From contig CAZTAO010000002.1 of the NCBI GenBank assembly GCA_964611645.1, forward strand, positions 128,315 through 192,314: DNA of 64,000 nt. Direction: 5' to 3'. Positions within the stretch are counted from its first letter, which is position 1. The number at the start of each line of letters is the position of its first letter. The position numbers were made by a program, and so were the translations under genes. The notes below the pieces were generated by a model. It was given only the letters and a program-made list of their open reading frames with translations, was not told the DNA's origin and ran no database searches. The stretch is from CAZTAO01 sp964611645. GTDB taxonomy: Bacteria > Armatimonadota > UBA5829. Of the stretch, positions 16,348 to 26,366 are shown piece after piece.

Positions 16348-18996
16348 TTGAAAGCTAAATGCAGAATAGTTGGTTCAATCGCCGCAGTGGTGCTTCTGGT
16401 CGCTCTGGTGGTGATAGTAGCGTTCCGGGCTTTCGGACAGATCAGGGAATCGGCCGAGGCGCGGAAGCGCGCATTCATCGTAATACACAGCGGGAACGAG
16501 TTGCTGTCTACATTGATAAATGCCGAGACCGACCAGCGCGGCTACCTGCTGACCGGTGACGAGACCTTCCTCGTACCGTATTCGGCGGCCCGCGCTAGCC
16601 TCAGTGGCCATCTGAAAGAGCTGCGCCGACTCACCCTGAGCAGCGCGGCCAACAAACACCTGGACGCGATGACTCCGATGATGGATGCCAAATTGGCATA
16701 TTTGTCGGATAACATCGAGTTACGCCGCAAACACAGCATGGCTGCCGCACTGGCGAACGTGCGCGGCAGCCGAGGCAAGCGGTTGATGGATTCGATCCGT
16801 GCTGAGATGAGCAGTGTCATAAAGATAGAGGAAGACGCACTGGCGAAGCGCGATATAGAGTTCCAGTCGAGCATGCGCCAACTGTTTACATTCATCGTTC
16901 TCGCCAGCGTGTTTACGCTGCTGATCGCGCTTGCGTTCGCCTATATGGTCTATCGGGAAACACAGCATCGGCTCAAGAACCTGGTTCATCTCGAAACACA
17001 GAATCTGCTCGAGATACAAAGTGAGTTGAACAAACAACTACAGTTGGCGAATAACACCCTAGAGGTTAGCGAGGAAAAGCTCGCGGTGACGCTGAACTCA
17101 ATTGGCGACGCTGTGATAGCTACCGATGCCCAGGGGCGTGTGACGCTCCTGAACCCCCTGGCCCAGAAGCTTACCGGTTGGACGCTGACGGAAGCCGACG
17201 GTCGCCCCGTGGATGAGATCTTCCATATCATCAATGAGGAGACCCGCGAGCCTGCCAATATACCTGTAGCGGAAACTTTGGCGCGCGGCACCCTGCACGG
17301 CCTGGCCAATCACACCGTACTGATTGCGCGCGATGGAAGCGAGTGCTCTATCGCCGACAGTTGTGCGCCGATTCGTGACCGCGACAAGAAGGTGGTCGGC
17401 GCTGTGCTGGTGTTTCGTGACGTCACCAAGGAATATGCATCACAGCAGGCCTTGCGCGAGAATGTTGTGGAACTCAAACGTTTCGACCAGGCGCTGCGGG
17501 AAACGAATGTCGATCTGGAGAGCGCCAAGACCATAGCGGAGAAAGCCAACCTCGCGAAGTCGGATTTCCTTTCGGGTATGAGCCATGAACTCCGCAGCCC
17601 GCTCAATGCGATCCTGGGTTTCGCCCAACTCATGGAGTCCGACTCCCCGCCACCGTCGCCCGCCCAGCAGGAAAGCATAGCTCAGATTCTCCAGGCGGGG
17701 TGGTATCTGCTGGACCTGATCAACGAAATCCTTGATCTGGCAAAAATCGAGTCCGGGAAGATTACGCTTTCGATGGAACCGGTGTCAATAGCCGAAGTTA
17801 TGCTCGAAATCCAGACTATGATGGAACCTCAAGTGCAAGAGCGCCACATTCCCATAACGTTCCCCAATCTGGATAGTCCTTACTTCGTCCACGCCGATCG
17901 GACCCGGCTGAAGCAGGTGCTCATCAACATTCTCTCCAATGCGATCAAGTACAACAGGGAGGGAGGAACGATCATCGTGGACAGCGCCGAGGTCACACCG
18001 GAGCGCATTCGCATCAGCGTCACGGATACCGGGATGGGGTTGCCTCCGGAAAAGGTGGCGCAGCTCTTCCAGTCGTTCAATCGTCTTGGACAGGATATCG
18101 GCGCAGAGGAAGGCACAGGCATCGGCTTGGTGATGAGCAAGCGACTGGTCGAGTTGATGGATGGCGTCATCGGCGTGGAAAGCGCCGTCGGCGTGGGGAG
18201 CACATTCTGGATCGAACTGAGATCCGATGCCGCGCCGGCATTCTTGGTGGAAGCAATACCTGCAGCACTTGCCCGAGCACAACACCAGGCGAGCGCGCCA
18301 CTGCACACTCTGCTTTATGTAGAAGATAACCCGGCGAACCTGAAGCTGGTCGAGCAACTCATTGCCCGCCACGCCGATCTGCGCCTGCTGACCGCGGTGG
18401 ACGCAAGTCTCGGCATTGAGCTTGCGCGTACGTTCCAGCCGGAGATTATATTGATGGACATCAATCTGCCCGGCATCAGCGGCATCGAAGCCCTGAGAAT
18501 CCTGCGCGAAGACCCGACAACAGCGCATATCCCCGTCGTTGGCCTTACGGCAAATGCCATGCCACGCGACATCGAGAAGGGTATGGCGGCGGGATTCTTC
18601 CGGTACATCACCAAGCCAATAAGGGTCAAGGAGTTTGAAGATACTCTGCAAGTGGCACTCGCATTTGCGAAGGAAAGCAGGGCACCGGCGCTTGGAGTGT
18701 CTGAGACTGGGGTGATCGGCGCAGATGAGATGCCCTTCGCTGCTGATGCAGTCAACGATCAGTACGTGGCAGATGCCGACGCCTCAGACGCTCTGCCACA
18801 GGCAGCCTCTGCGCCGCTGCCCGATGAGCTGATTGGTCGTCTGCGGGAAGCCGCGATGAGTGCCGACCACGACCTACTGCTGCTGCTGACCGATGAAGTT
18901 GATCGCTATGACATGCCCAAGGCTGAACAGATAAGGCACCATATCGAGGCATTTGACTACCAGTTGCTGCTGGACGCCGTTGGAACCGGAGGATAG
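16348..18996 (+). CDS. Hybrid sensor histidine kinase (CHASE3-PAS-HisKA-HATPase-REC)
   Basis: 882 residues. Membrane helices at about 8-28 and 178-202 flank a CHASE3 sensory domain (TLINAETDQRGYLLTGDE). A PAS domain covers about 246-365 (GDAVIATDAQGRVTLLNP). HisKA has phosphoacceptor H413 in MSHELRSPLNAILGF. The HATPase has NILSNAIKYN, DTGMGL and GTGIGL. A receiver domain (about 654-775) has acidic ED at 659-660, phosphoacceptor D704 in ILMDINLPGISG and KPI. About 100 residues follow the receiver with no named domain. TTG start with GGAAGGGA seven bases upstream. It precedes a response-regulator kinase by 4 bases, so the two are co-transcribed. The signal is unknown. Confidence 0.92.
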   Translation: MKAKCRIVGSIAAVVLLVALVVIVAFRAFGQIRESAEARKRAFIVIHSGNELLSTLINAETDQRGYLLTGDETFLVPYSAARASLSGHLKELRRLTLSSAANKHLDAMTPMMDAKLAYLSDNIELRRKHSMAAALANVRGSRGKRLMDSIRAEMSSVIKIEEDALAKRDIEFQSSMRQLFTFIVLASVFTLLIALAFAYMVYRETQHRLKNLVHLETQNLLEIQSELNKQLQLANNTLEVSEEKLAVTLNSIGDAVIATDAQGRVTLLNPLAQKLTGWTLTEADGRPVDEIFHIINEETREPANIPVAETLARGTLHGLANHTVLIARDGSECSIADSCAPIRDRDKKVVGAVLVFRDVTKEYASQQALRENVVELKRFDQALRETNVDLESAKTIAEKANLAKSDFLSGMSHELRSPLNAILGFAQLMESDSPPPSPAQQESIAQILQAGWYLLDLINEILDLAKIESGKITLSMEPVSIAEVMLEIQTMMEPQVQERHIPITFPNLDSPYFVHADRTRLKQVLINILSNAIKYNREGGTIIVDSAEVTPERIRISVTDTGMGLPPEKVAQLFQSFNRLGQDIGAEEGTGIGLVMSKRLVELMDGVIGVESAVGVGSTFWIELRSDAAPAFLVEAIPAALARAQHQASAPLHTLLYVEDNPANLKLVEQLIARHADLRLLTAVDASLGIELARTFQPEIILMDINLPGISGIEALRILREDPTTAHIPVVGLTANAMPRDIEKGMAAGFFRYITKPIRVKEFEDTLQVALAFAKESRAPALGVSETGVIGADEMPFAADAVNDQYVADADASDALPQAASAPLPDELIGRLREAAMSADHDLLLLLTDEVDRYDMPKAEQIRHHIEAFDYQLLLDAVGTGG

Positions 18997-19000
18997 GCCA

Positions 19001-20146
19001 ATGGAGCAAACCATAATACCGAAACTTACCATGAGCATTCTCGTCGTCGACGATACTCCTGCTAACCTGCGCTTGGTGACAGGGATGCTGAATGAGTTGG
19101 GATACAGAGTCAGGTCAGTTTCAAATGGGGCGTTTGCACTTCAGACGGCCAGGCATAACCCTCCTGACCTGATACTCCTTGACGTTATGATGCCGGAGAT
19201 GGACGGGTATGAGGTCTGCAAGCGCCTGAAGGCGGACGAGCAGTTGGCAGAGATCCCAGTGATCTTCCTCAGCTCGCTAAATGAAACTGTGGACAAAGTA
19301 AAGGCGTTTGAAGTGGGTGGTGTCGATTACGTGACGAAGCCATTCCAACTGAGAGAACTGCAGGCGCGGGTAGCAACGCATCTGGAACTCCACCGACAGA
19401 AGCGCCTGGCACGAGAGAGCTATGCGCAACTCAACGCGATGAACAAGGAAATGGAATCCTTTTCCTCGGCTGTCTCTCACGACCTGCGAGCGCCGATTCT
19501 CAGGATGTCCCGTCTGACCCAGGCGTTCCTGGAGGACTACGGAGACATTCTGGACCAGCAAGGTCGCACATACATAGAGCACACGCGGGATGAAGCCCAG
19601 CGCATGGGCAGACTGGTAGACGACTTGCTGGAGCTATCCCGGGTAACCTGTTCCGAGATATCCTTTTGCGAAGTGAATCTGAGCGGGATCGCGGAGCAAG
19701 TATCCCAGCGACTCCGCGAAGCCGAGCCGGAAAGGTCCATTGATTTCGTCATCCAGCCGGATGTATCCGTGGTAGGTGACCCGCGCTTACTGGAAGTTGT
19801 TCTCACGAATTTGCTGGGCAACGCAGCTAAATTTACCAGGAAACGAGAGCAGGCCAGTATCGACTTCTGCAGAATCGAAGAGGGCAGAGCAACAGTCTTC
19901 TTGGTGAGGGACAACGGAGCTGGCTTCGATATGGACTACGCGGACAAGCTCTTCACCCCATTCAAGAGGCTGCACGCAGATTCGGACTACCCGGGCACCG
20001 GCGTGGGACTGGCGACTGTGCAGAGAATAATCCGACGACACGGGGGAGAAGTCTGGGCGGACGCCCAAGTCGATGAGGGCGCGAAGTTCTGGTTCACGCT
20101 GCCCCCAAACCCGTATCTTCTACAATCGGCGGCTGTTGCGGGGTGA
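19001..20146 (+). CDS. Receiver-histidine kinase (REC-HisKA-HATPase)
   Basis: 381 residues, no membrane helix, so soluble. N-terminal receiver: DD at 17-18, phosphoacceptor D61 in LILLDVMMPEMDGYE, K in VTKPF. A coiled linker leads to HisKA with H160 in SSAVSHDLRAPI, then NLLGNAAKF, DNGAGFDM and GTGVGLATV of the ATPase domain. This REC-first kinase layout is common in cyanobacterial and environmental bacteria and fits as the next step of a phosphorelay from the upstream hybrid kinase. ATG chosen because GGAGG lies 8 bases upstream; it follows the kinase stop by 4 bases. Confidence 0.92.
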   Translation: MEQTIIPKLTMSILVVDDTPANLRLVTGMLNELGYRVRSVSNGAFALQTARHNPPDLILLDVMMPEMDGYEVCKRLKADEQLAEIPVIFLSSLNETVDKVKAFEVGGVDYVTKPFQLRELQARVATHLELHRQKRLARESYAQLNAMNKEMESFSSAVSHDLRAPILRMSRLTQAFLEDYGDILDQQGRTYIEHTRDEAQRMGRLVDDLLELSRVTCSEISFCEVNLSGIAEQVSQRLREAEPERSIDFVIQPDVSVVGDPRLLEVVLTNLLGNAAKFTRKREQASIDFCRIEEGRATVFLVRDNGAGFDMDYADKLFTPFKRLHADSDYPGTGVGLATVQRIIRRHGGEVWADAQVDEGAKFWFTLPPNPYLLQSAAVAG

Positions 20147-20225
20147 CCGATGGGAGAAGCCCCTCGTAGGTCCTTGCAGGGTGGCCAGGGCTGGTGCGCC
20201 GATGGGGAAGAAGCCTCTCGCAGGT
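20147..20225. repeat. Imperfect direct repeat of about 25 bp between convergent genes
   Basis: CCGATGGGAGAAGCCCCTCG (from 20147) and CCGATGGGGAAGAAGCCTCT (from 20199) are near copies 52 bases apart, each ending in an AGGT word. They lie between two converging signalling genes. Meaning unknown. Confidence 0.5.
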
Positions 20226-20240
20226 GTTGGAAGGGAACCG

Positions 20241-20270
20241 TTAGGCCTGCCAAACCTGCTGCCGGCCTAA
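20241..20270. terminator. Hairpin at the junction of convergent signalling genes
   Basis: TTAGGCC (20241-20247) pairs with GGCCTAA (20264-20270) around a 16-base loop, overlapping the stop codon of the minus-strand gene. It could act as a bidirectional terminator. No T run. Confidence 0.4.
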
Positions 20271-23200
20271 GCTTGGCGGGTTCGTTCGATGACCACAACC
20301 GCCGCGTCGTCAAACAGGCTCCCGTTGCCGAACTCAAGCGCTTCCTTGAACAGGGCAGCAAGGGTCTGTTTCGCGCTGGAATGACCGTGCGTCTCAAGAG
20401 CAGCCTGGATTCCTTCCGTGCCGTACATAGAACCATCGAATCGCGACTCGCTGATGCCGTCTGTGTAGAACACCAGCTTGTCGCCGACGTCCAGGTGGGA
20501 TTCAAACGGGGTGCACTCTACTTTCCGCAATATGCCCATCGGAAGCTGGGCAGCCCACAGCAACTCCACGCGGCCATCTGCTCTGAGGACCATGGCCGGC
20601 GGGTGGCCCGCGCTGGCGTAGACCAATCGACCGGTCTTGGGGTCAAGCACTGCCAGGCCAATTGTCACAAACCTCTCGCCGAAACCATTCTCGGAGTAGA
20701 TGACTTCACCTGCGTGCGCGAGCGCCATACACGGGTCGCCAAGCTCATACGCAAATGCGCGAATGGTGCTGCGGGTGGTGACCGCCAGTGACGCGGCATC
20801 CACGCCCTTTCCGGCAACGTCACCTATAAGAATCGCCAGACTGCCGTTCTCTGTCTCGAATACATCGTAGAAATCGCCACCGACCAGCTTTCCCGCGGAG
20901 CCGGGGACAAACCGGGCGGCAAGCCGGTAGCCCGGCGCTGAAGGCAACTCGGGCGGGAGCAGAGCCTGCTGCAATTGGGTGTGCTGATCGGCCAGTGTCT
21001 GCAGGGCGTTTTGGGCCTCATCCCTCGCCCTGAGTTCGGACTTGTGCAGGCGGATGTTGGTCAGAGCCAGCGAGACAGATGTCGCCAGTTTTCGGACAAA
21101 GAGGATTGGGGCCGCCGAGTAGGTTTTCGGTCCCGATGTGGAGATCAGAGAAAGAACTCCCACGCATGCGCCCCCGGCGATCAGCGGAATTCCCACCACC
21201 GACCGAATCCCGTATACATCCACCATTGCGCGTGTTGCCCGATCATCCAGGGCAACGTCGTCTATGGCCACGGGGACCAATTCCCGCTCGACGATCCCAA
21301 AGTAGGGTATGTCCTCATCTTTCCAACGCGTTCCGGGGGACAGGTTGGGCAATCCCAGAGACTCCTGAACTACCCACTCCCCACCATCACGTAACGCAAG
21401 GCTTCCGCCCTCAACCCCAAGCGCTTCAGACGACTTGGCAATAACAAGGCCTATAACATACTCGGTGTCGAGGGACTCGTTGATGTCTGCGCCAATGTCC
21501 GCCAGCGCTCGACTCAGCGTCTCGCTCTCCCGCAGAGCATCCTCTAGCTGCTTCATCTGTGTAACGTCGCTGAACGTTATCACTACACCGTCTATGACAT
21601 TGTCCAGAGTCCGATACGGCATCAGACGCATTATGTACCATCGGCCATCCTTGCTCTGCACCTGGTGTTCCTGCACGGCAAGTGTTTCCAGCACGGCATT
21701 CACGTCACGCTCGATGGTCTCATAGCTCAGGTTCTGAGTAATATCCGTTATCGGACGCCCGATGTCCACGCTTCGGAGGTTGAACATACCTACCGCCGCG
21801 GGAGTAAATCGCTTCACCCGCAGCTTGATATCCAGGAACAGAGTAGCAATCTCGGTGCTGTTGAGAAGGTTAGCCATGTCGTTGTTGAGGCTGGTAAGCT
21901 CGTTGACCTTCGCCTGCAACTCGGTATTGAGAGTGACCAACTCCTCGTTGAGAGACTCCAGTTCCTCTTTCGAGCTGGTCAGTTCTTCGTTTGCGCTCTG
22001 TACTTCCTCGTTGGCGGACTTCAGTTCCTCCTGCGCCGCCTCCATCTCCTCGCCCATGGATCTGAGCTCATCTTGGGTACGCCTGAGCTCTTCATCGGTT
22101 ACCGGTTCGACTTCGCGAGTAGCGTCGTCCCGACCGGCATCAGCCCTGTCGTCCTCTCCTGGCGCCGCCTCCCAAAACGTCACCATGATTAGTCCGGCCA
22201 GACTGTCCGGCGAGGTGAGCGGCGAAACTGCAACATCTATCAGCCCGTATCCGCCATTGGTCCTTACTTTGAGATTCTTCAGCTTGGTCTCGACTTTGTT
22301 GGTGGACACTCGGTGTATAGCTCTGGTCAGTTCGCGTCTCAGTCCTTCGCGAGCCATCGCGAGGACATTCCAGTTACCGCTGCCCTCGGCCGGTTCCAGA
22401 TACTTCCCGGTCCGACCGCTCACGTACACAATGTCACCGTGGGAGTCCACCACCACCGACGGGGGAGCGTATCTTTCCAGCAGCGTTCGGCGAACCTCAT
22501 CCGGAATTCCAGGCTCAGCCTGCCTGGCCGCATCTCCCTGCCGGATCTCGCCAATGGCAGGCTCGTAGTTCGCGATACTCATCGACCTCATCGGAGGGAT
22601 CTTGACTTCCTTGCGCCGAAAGACCCGGTGCTTGGTATCGAGTGCGACGAACAGTTCCCCGGCAGAGGATACCGACTCCGCTGTGCCAAGAAACAGGACC
22701 CCGCCACGGTTGAGAGCATAGTGGAATGTGGGCAACACCCTCTTCTGTAGTTCCGGGCTGAAATAGATGAGCATGTTCCTGCAGGTTATCAGGTCCATCT
22801 TCGTGAACGGGGGGTCGGAAATCAGATTGTGAGGGGCGAAGACAACGGTCTCCCTGATCATCCTGTTGATGCGGAACCCTCCGTCTACTTCCACGAAGAA
22901 CCGATCCAGCCGTTCCTGCGAGACGTCTGCCGCTACATTGGTGGGGTAGGTTCCCTTGCGGGCAGTGGCTATAGCTCGACTGTCGATATCCGTTGCGAAG
23001 ATCTGCACGCTCAGGCGGGCATTGGGCCTGAGTTCGCTTATGCACTCATGAAGCGCTATAGAGATTGAATACGCTTCCTCTCCCGTGGAGCATCCCGCAA
23101 CCCAGACCCGAATAGCGGAGTCCGAGGCGACCTTGCTGACCAGGTCCGGGAGCGTATGGGTCTCCAGATACTCGAAAGCCTCCGGGTCCCGAAAGAACCT

Positions 23201-24073
23201 GGTCACTCCGATGAGAAACTCCTGGAAGATGATGTCCAGTTCCTCAGGGCGCTCCTTCACATAGGCCGTGTATGCGCCTATCCCGGCGATCTGAAGAAGA
23301 TTGGTTCGCTTGGCAATGCGGCGGTAGAGGGTGCTTTTCTTATACAATGAGAAATCGTGCTTCGTCCGATTCTTCAGGAGCCGCAGCAGTTCCTGCAAAG
23401 CGCCGGCATGGCGCAACTCGTGTTCTCCGCCGCCTTCTGGCTGGAGAGAGGACGAGACATAGGCTATGAGCTTCTTGGGCAGTTCATCCACTGGAGCGAC
23501 AAAGTCTACCAGCCCCGTGGATACCGCGCTCCTGGGCATGCCATCGAACTTTGCGGTGTCCGGGTCCTGGACCATCACCACGCCCGACGCTTCCTTTATA
23601 GCCTTGAGGCCGAGTGTCCCGTCGCTTCCCATACCGGACACGATAACCGCGATGCTCTTGTCGCCCTGCTCAACGGCGAGACTCTGGAAGAAAGAGTCTA
23701 CGGGCATTCGCATCCCCCGCGGGGCCGTCGGCTCACTGAGGTGAAGCAGGCCCTGATGTATCGAGATGTTAGCGTTAGGAGGAATCACATAAACGCAGTT
23801 GGACTCGACGGGCATGGCATCGGTTATCTGATGGACTGGCATGGGCGTGGCGCGCTGGAGCAGTTCCGCGATGAGGGCTTTGTGGGTGGGATCGAGGTGT
23901 TGTATGACAACGAACGCCATCCCCGTGCTTGCCGGAATGCCCGCGAAGAAGTGTTCAAATGCGTCCAGCCCCCCGGCTGACCCGCCAACCGCGACAATGT
24001 ACTCAGGAGACCCATCCACTGCCGCAGCCTGCTGGGAGTTCTGGCTATCTTCTGACTCTGTGGAAAGCGTCAA
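20267..24073 (-). CDS. CheB-CheR-PAS-GAF-PP2C signalling fusion
   Basis: 1268 residues. CheB methylesterase domain (about 22-210) with S32, H59 and D151 of the catalytic triad (VGGSAGG, VIQHLDP, GMGSDGT). CheR domain (about 225-490): KKSTLYRRI, GVTRFFRDPEAFE, WVAGCSTGEEAYS, FATDID and LITCRNMLIYFSPELQ. A long Glu-rich coiled coil (about 645-740) joins a PAS domain, a GAF domain (about 870-1030) and a PP2C/SpoIIE phosphatase (about 1060-1265: LVGGDFYDVF, IGDVAGKGVDAA, YTDGI, SLFDDAAVVVIE). Soluble. TTG start with GGAGGAA 8 bases upstream. No chemotaxis receptors, CheA or CheW nearby, so it probably controls a stress or anti-sigma type output rather than motility. Convergent with the two kinases. 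Confidence 0.9.
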   Translation of the reverse strand: MTLSTESEDSQNSQQAAAVDGSPEYIVAVGGSAGGLDAFEHFFAGIPASTGMAFVVIQHLDPTHKALIAELLQRATPMPVHQITDAMPVESNCVYVIPPNANISIHQGLLHLSEPTAPRGMRMPVDSFFQSLAVEQGDKSIAVIVSGMGSDGTLGLKAIKEASGVVMVQDPDTAKFDGMPRSAVSTGLVDFVAPVDELPKKLIAYVSSSLQPEGGGEHELRHAGALQELLRLLKNRTKHDFSLYKKSTLYRRIAKRTNLLQIAGIGAYTAYVKERPEELDIIFQEFLIGVTRFFRDPEAFEYLETHTLPDLVSKVASDSAIRVWVAGCSTGEEAYSISIALHECISELRPNARLSVQIFATDIDSRAIATARKGTYPTNVAADVSQERLDRFFVEVDGGFRINRMIRETVVFAPHNLISDPPFTKMDLITCRNMLIYFSPELQKRVLPTFHYALNRGGVLFLGTAESVSSAGELFVALDTKHRVFRRKEVKIPPMRSMSIANYEPAIGEIRQGDAARQAEPGIPDEVRRTLLERYAPPSVVVDSHGDIVYVSGRTGKYLEPAEGSGNWNVLAMAREGLRRELTRAIHRVSTNKVETKLKNLKVRTNGGYGLIDVAVSPLTSPDSLAGLIMVTFWEAAPGEDDRADAGRDDATREVEPVTDEELRRTQDELRSMGEEMEAAQEELKSANEEVQSANEELTSSKEELESLNEELVTLNTELQAKVNELTSLNNDMANLLNSTEIATLFLDIKLRVKRFTPAAVGMFNLRSVDIGRPITDITQNLSYETIERDVNAVLETLAVQEHQVQSKDGRWYIMRLMPYRTLDNVIDGVVITFSDVTQMKQLEDALRESETLSRALADIGADINESLDTEYVIGLVIAKSSEALGVEGGSLALRDGGEWVVQESLGLPNLSPGTRWKDEDIPYFGIVERELVPVAIDDVALDDRATRAMVDVYGIRSVVGIPLIAGGACVGVLSLISTSGPKTYSAAPILFVRKLATSVSLALTNIRLHKSELRARDEAQNALQTLADQHTQLQQALLPPELPSAPGYRLAARFVPGSAGKLVGGDFYDVFETENGSLAILIGDVAGKGVDAASLAVTTRSTIRAFAYELGDPCMALAHAGEVIYSENGFGERFVTIGLAVLDPKTGRLVYASAGHPPAMVLRADGRVELLWAAQLPMGILRKVECTPFESHLDVGDKLVFYTDGISESRFDGSMYGTEGIQAALETHGHSSAKQTLAALFKEALEFGNGSLFDDAAVVVIERTRQA

Positions 24074-24214
24074 ACCGGTGTTCCTCCTGCGGTTGCGAAG
24101 CGACTTGCCGTCTGCTCATCAACAGACCCGCCAAACACGCGCTGAATTGCACGGCAGGGTACACCGAAGTATACCCCGTCGCGCGAATCTTCGCAAGTGC
24201 AGTGGCTCAGTAAT

Positions 24215-24649
24215 TCAGTAAATAGCTACAAGCTCCATCATCTCACCGGCGCGCGTGTATCTAGCCTCGCACGGCTTGACCACGATGACCACGTAGTTCG
24301 GATCGTCCACTCCGCCAGGGTAGTATCTTGTGAACTCAGGCATCCAGAACCGCTCGCGAAGGGCCTTGTCGTCGGTCACCTTGGCCGTCCCCATCACCGT
24401 GACGCTCTCCCAGTTCATCATGTCACCTTTGAACGAACTGTACAAGACGCTCACTCCGGCGTTCGCCTCGATCTGCCCAACTTTACAGGAGCCCCGGAAG
24501 GTAGAGAAGTAGATGGTACCGTCGTCATCAGTCCCGATAGTCATCATCTGTCTCTGGTACGGCGTTTTACCATCCGTGGTAGCGAGGTCACCAACGATGA
24601 TCTCGCTTACAAGCTCTAGTGTTCTCTTCTTTATCGCGGCAGCTTCCAT
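24215..24649 (-). CDS. Pyridoxamine 5-phosphate oxidase-fold protein (general stress protein 26-like)
   Basis: 144 residues, a split-barrel FMN-binding fold. MTIGTDDDGTIYFSTFRGSCKVGQIEANAGVSVLYSS matches the usual beta-hairpin and the K-x2-Q-I pattern after FSTF. These small proteins bind FMN or F420 and reduce small molecules, or act in stress protection. No partner gene on this strand. AGGAG lies 11 bases before the ATG. Substrate unknown. Confidence 0.8.
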   Translation of the reverse strand: MEAAAIKKRTLELVSEIIVGDLATTDGKTPYQRQMMTIGTDDDGTIYFSTFRGSCKVGQIEANAGVSVLYSSFKGDMMNWESVTVMGTAKVTDDKALRERFWMPEFTRYYPGGVDDPNYVVIVVKPCEARYTRAGEMMELVAIY

Positions 24650-24834
24650 TGTTGTCTTTACTCCTGGTTGTTGATATAGATGGTCATTCGACCAGGGAGA
24701 TTATACCCGGTAACAGGGCAGCTAAGCCTTCACGCGTATCTTGGCTTCAACATTCGCCATCAGTCTATCTGTGACAACCACACCACAGTTACTGTATCAT
24801 TGAGTTGACCAAAGCATTGGCTCGGGAGGCTGGG

Positions 24835-26277
24835 ATGACTGGGAAACTGAAACCTGCAATTACACTGGTGGCGCTGTCGGCTGTTGTGCTGTTAAGCGCT
24901 TGCTGCCATGGGGCGCCTGCTGTGTTCAAGGATCGGACTGCCGAGCTTGGGCTGACTCTGGGATCAGATGCCGTGTGCTGGGTGGATCTGGACAACGACG
25001 GCTGGGTCGACCTGGTCAACTCCACCGGAGTCTGGAAGAACAATGCGGGCAAAGGCTTCACCAGCATAGGCAGCGTGGGCGGGAACGCCGTCGCGGGCGA
25101 CTTCGACAACGACGGCTATGCGGACCTGTTCTCGTGGGCGGGTCTCAAACTGTATCACAACGACGCAGGCAAGAGCTTCTCTCCATTAACGCTGCCGGAC
25201 TTGCCCAATGCAAGTTCTCGCGGCGCGTGTTGGGGCGATTTCAACAGCGACGGCTTCATTGACCTCTACATAGGCGGCTATGAAAACTGGCCGGACACCA
25301 CCTACACCAGCTACATCTTGATGAACGATAATGGCAAAGCATTCAAGATCGCCTGGAGCCAGGCCGAATACCGCAGCCGAGGAGTCACCGCTTGCGATTC
25401 CGACCAGGACGGCGATACGGACGTCTATGTCTCCAACTACCGACTCCAACCCAACCTGCTCTGGATCAACGACGGCAAGGGCAAGTTCACTGAGATGGCA
25501 CCTGAGTACAACGCTGTCGCCACGTCGCCTGGCTTCGGTGGTGGACACTCCATCGGCTCATGCTGGGGCGACTTCAACAACGACGGCCTCATCGACCTCT
25601 TCGCCGGCAACTTCGCCCACGTGGACGATAGGGGAGACCAGCCCAAGTCACGCTTCCTCAAGAACCTCGGAGCCAAGGGCAAGTATCACTTCGAGGACAA
25701 GGGCACATGCGGGGTCTTCTATCAGGAGTCTTACGCAACCCCCGCGGCAGGCGACTTCGATAACGACGGCAACCTGGATCTGGTCTTCACGACCGTCTAC
25801 GCCGGCGCGTCATTTGGCGTAGCCAACAACCCAGTGCTGTTCCACAATGATGGCAACTTCGTGTTCACCGATGCCACAGCCTCGGCAGGCGTTGGTGGCC
25901 TTCCGCCAACCTACCAGGCAGCCTGGGCAGACTTCAACAACGACGGCAGCCTTGATCTCGCCTGCGGCGGGAAGCTATTCGAGAATCAGGGCGGCACTGG
26001 AAACCATTGGCTGGAAGTGCGTCTGAGCTGCGAAGGCCGCAAGCTCAACAGGTCCGCAATAGGCGCGCAGGTGCGGGTCAAGCTCAAAGACAAGACCATC
26101 ACCCGCCAGGTAGAGGCAGGCACGGGCGAAGGCAACCAGAATGATCTCACCCTCCATTTCGGCCTCGGAAACCAGACTGCGCCGGTCGCTCTGGAGGTAG
26201 TCTGGCCCAACGGACGGAAGCAGACCGTCCGCCGCGCAAGGGTAGACCGGATAGCAGACGTGAAGTACGGATGGTAG
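24835..26277 (+). CDS. FG-GAP/VCBS repeat lipoprotein with ASPIC/UnbV-like C-terminus
   Basis: 480 residues from an ATG with GGGAGG five bases upstream (a TTG 30 bases earlier is weaker). N-terminal lipobox LLSACC. At least six calcium-loop motifs of the DxDNDG type (DLDNDGW, DFDNDGY, DFNSDGF, DQDGDT, DFNNDGL, DFDNDGN, DFNNDGS) mark a beta-propeller. The C-terminal block NHWLEVRL, then RSAIGAQVRVK and VVWPNGRKQTVRR matches the ASPIC/UnbV domain. Such proteins sit on the cell surface and bind carbohydrate or protein partners. Orphan gene ending at a hairpin facing cobO. Confidence 0.88.
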   Translation: MTGKLKPAITLVALSAVVLLSACCHGAPAVFKDRTAELGLTLGSDAVCWVDLDNDGWVDLVNSTGVWKNNAGKGFTSIGSVGGNAVAGDFDNDGYADLFSWAGLKLYHNDAGKSFSPLTLPDLPNASSRGACWGDFNSDGFIDLYIGGYENWPDTTYTSYILMNDNGKAFKIAWSQAEYRSRGVTACDSDQDGDTDVYVSNYRLQPNLLWINDGKGKFTEMAPEYNAVATSPGFGGGHSIGSCWGDFNNDGLIDLFAGNFAHVDDRGDQPKSRFLKNLGAKGKYHFEDKGTCGVFYQESYATPAAGDFDNDGNLDLVFTTVYAGASFGVANNPVLFHNDGNFVFTDATASAGVGGLPPTYQAAWADFNNDGSLDLACGGKLFENQGGTGNHWLEVRLSCEGRKLNRSAIGAQVRVKLKDKTITRQVEAGTGEGNQNDLTLHFGLGNQTAPVALEVVWPNGRKQTVRRARVDRIADVKYGW

Positions 26278-26314
26278 GGAGAGTTGTGTTCTGTGGTTCC
26301 TGAGCAGCCAACGG

Positions 26315-26352
26315 CGTATCGAATCGCGGCCCCTCAGCCGTGCTTCGATACG
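26315..26352. terminator. Hairpin between convergent FG-GAP and cobO genes
   Basis: A 16-base stem with two mismatches (CGTATCGAATCGCGGC / GCCGTGCTTCGATACG) surrounds a CCCTCA loop, placed between the two stops. Probably a bidirectional terminator; no T run. Confidence 0.5.
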
Positions 26353-26366
26353 GTATGCGGACCTAC

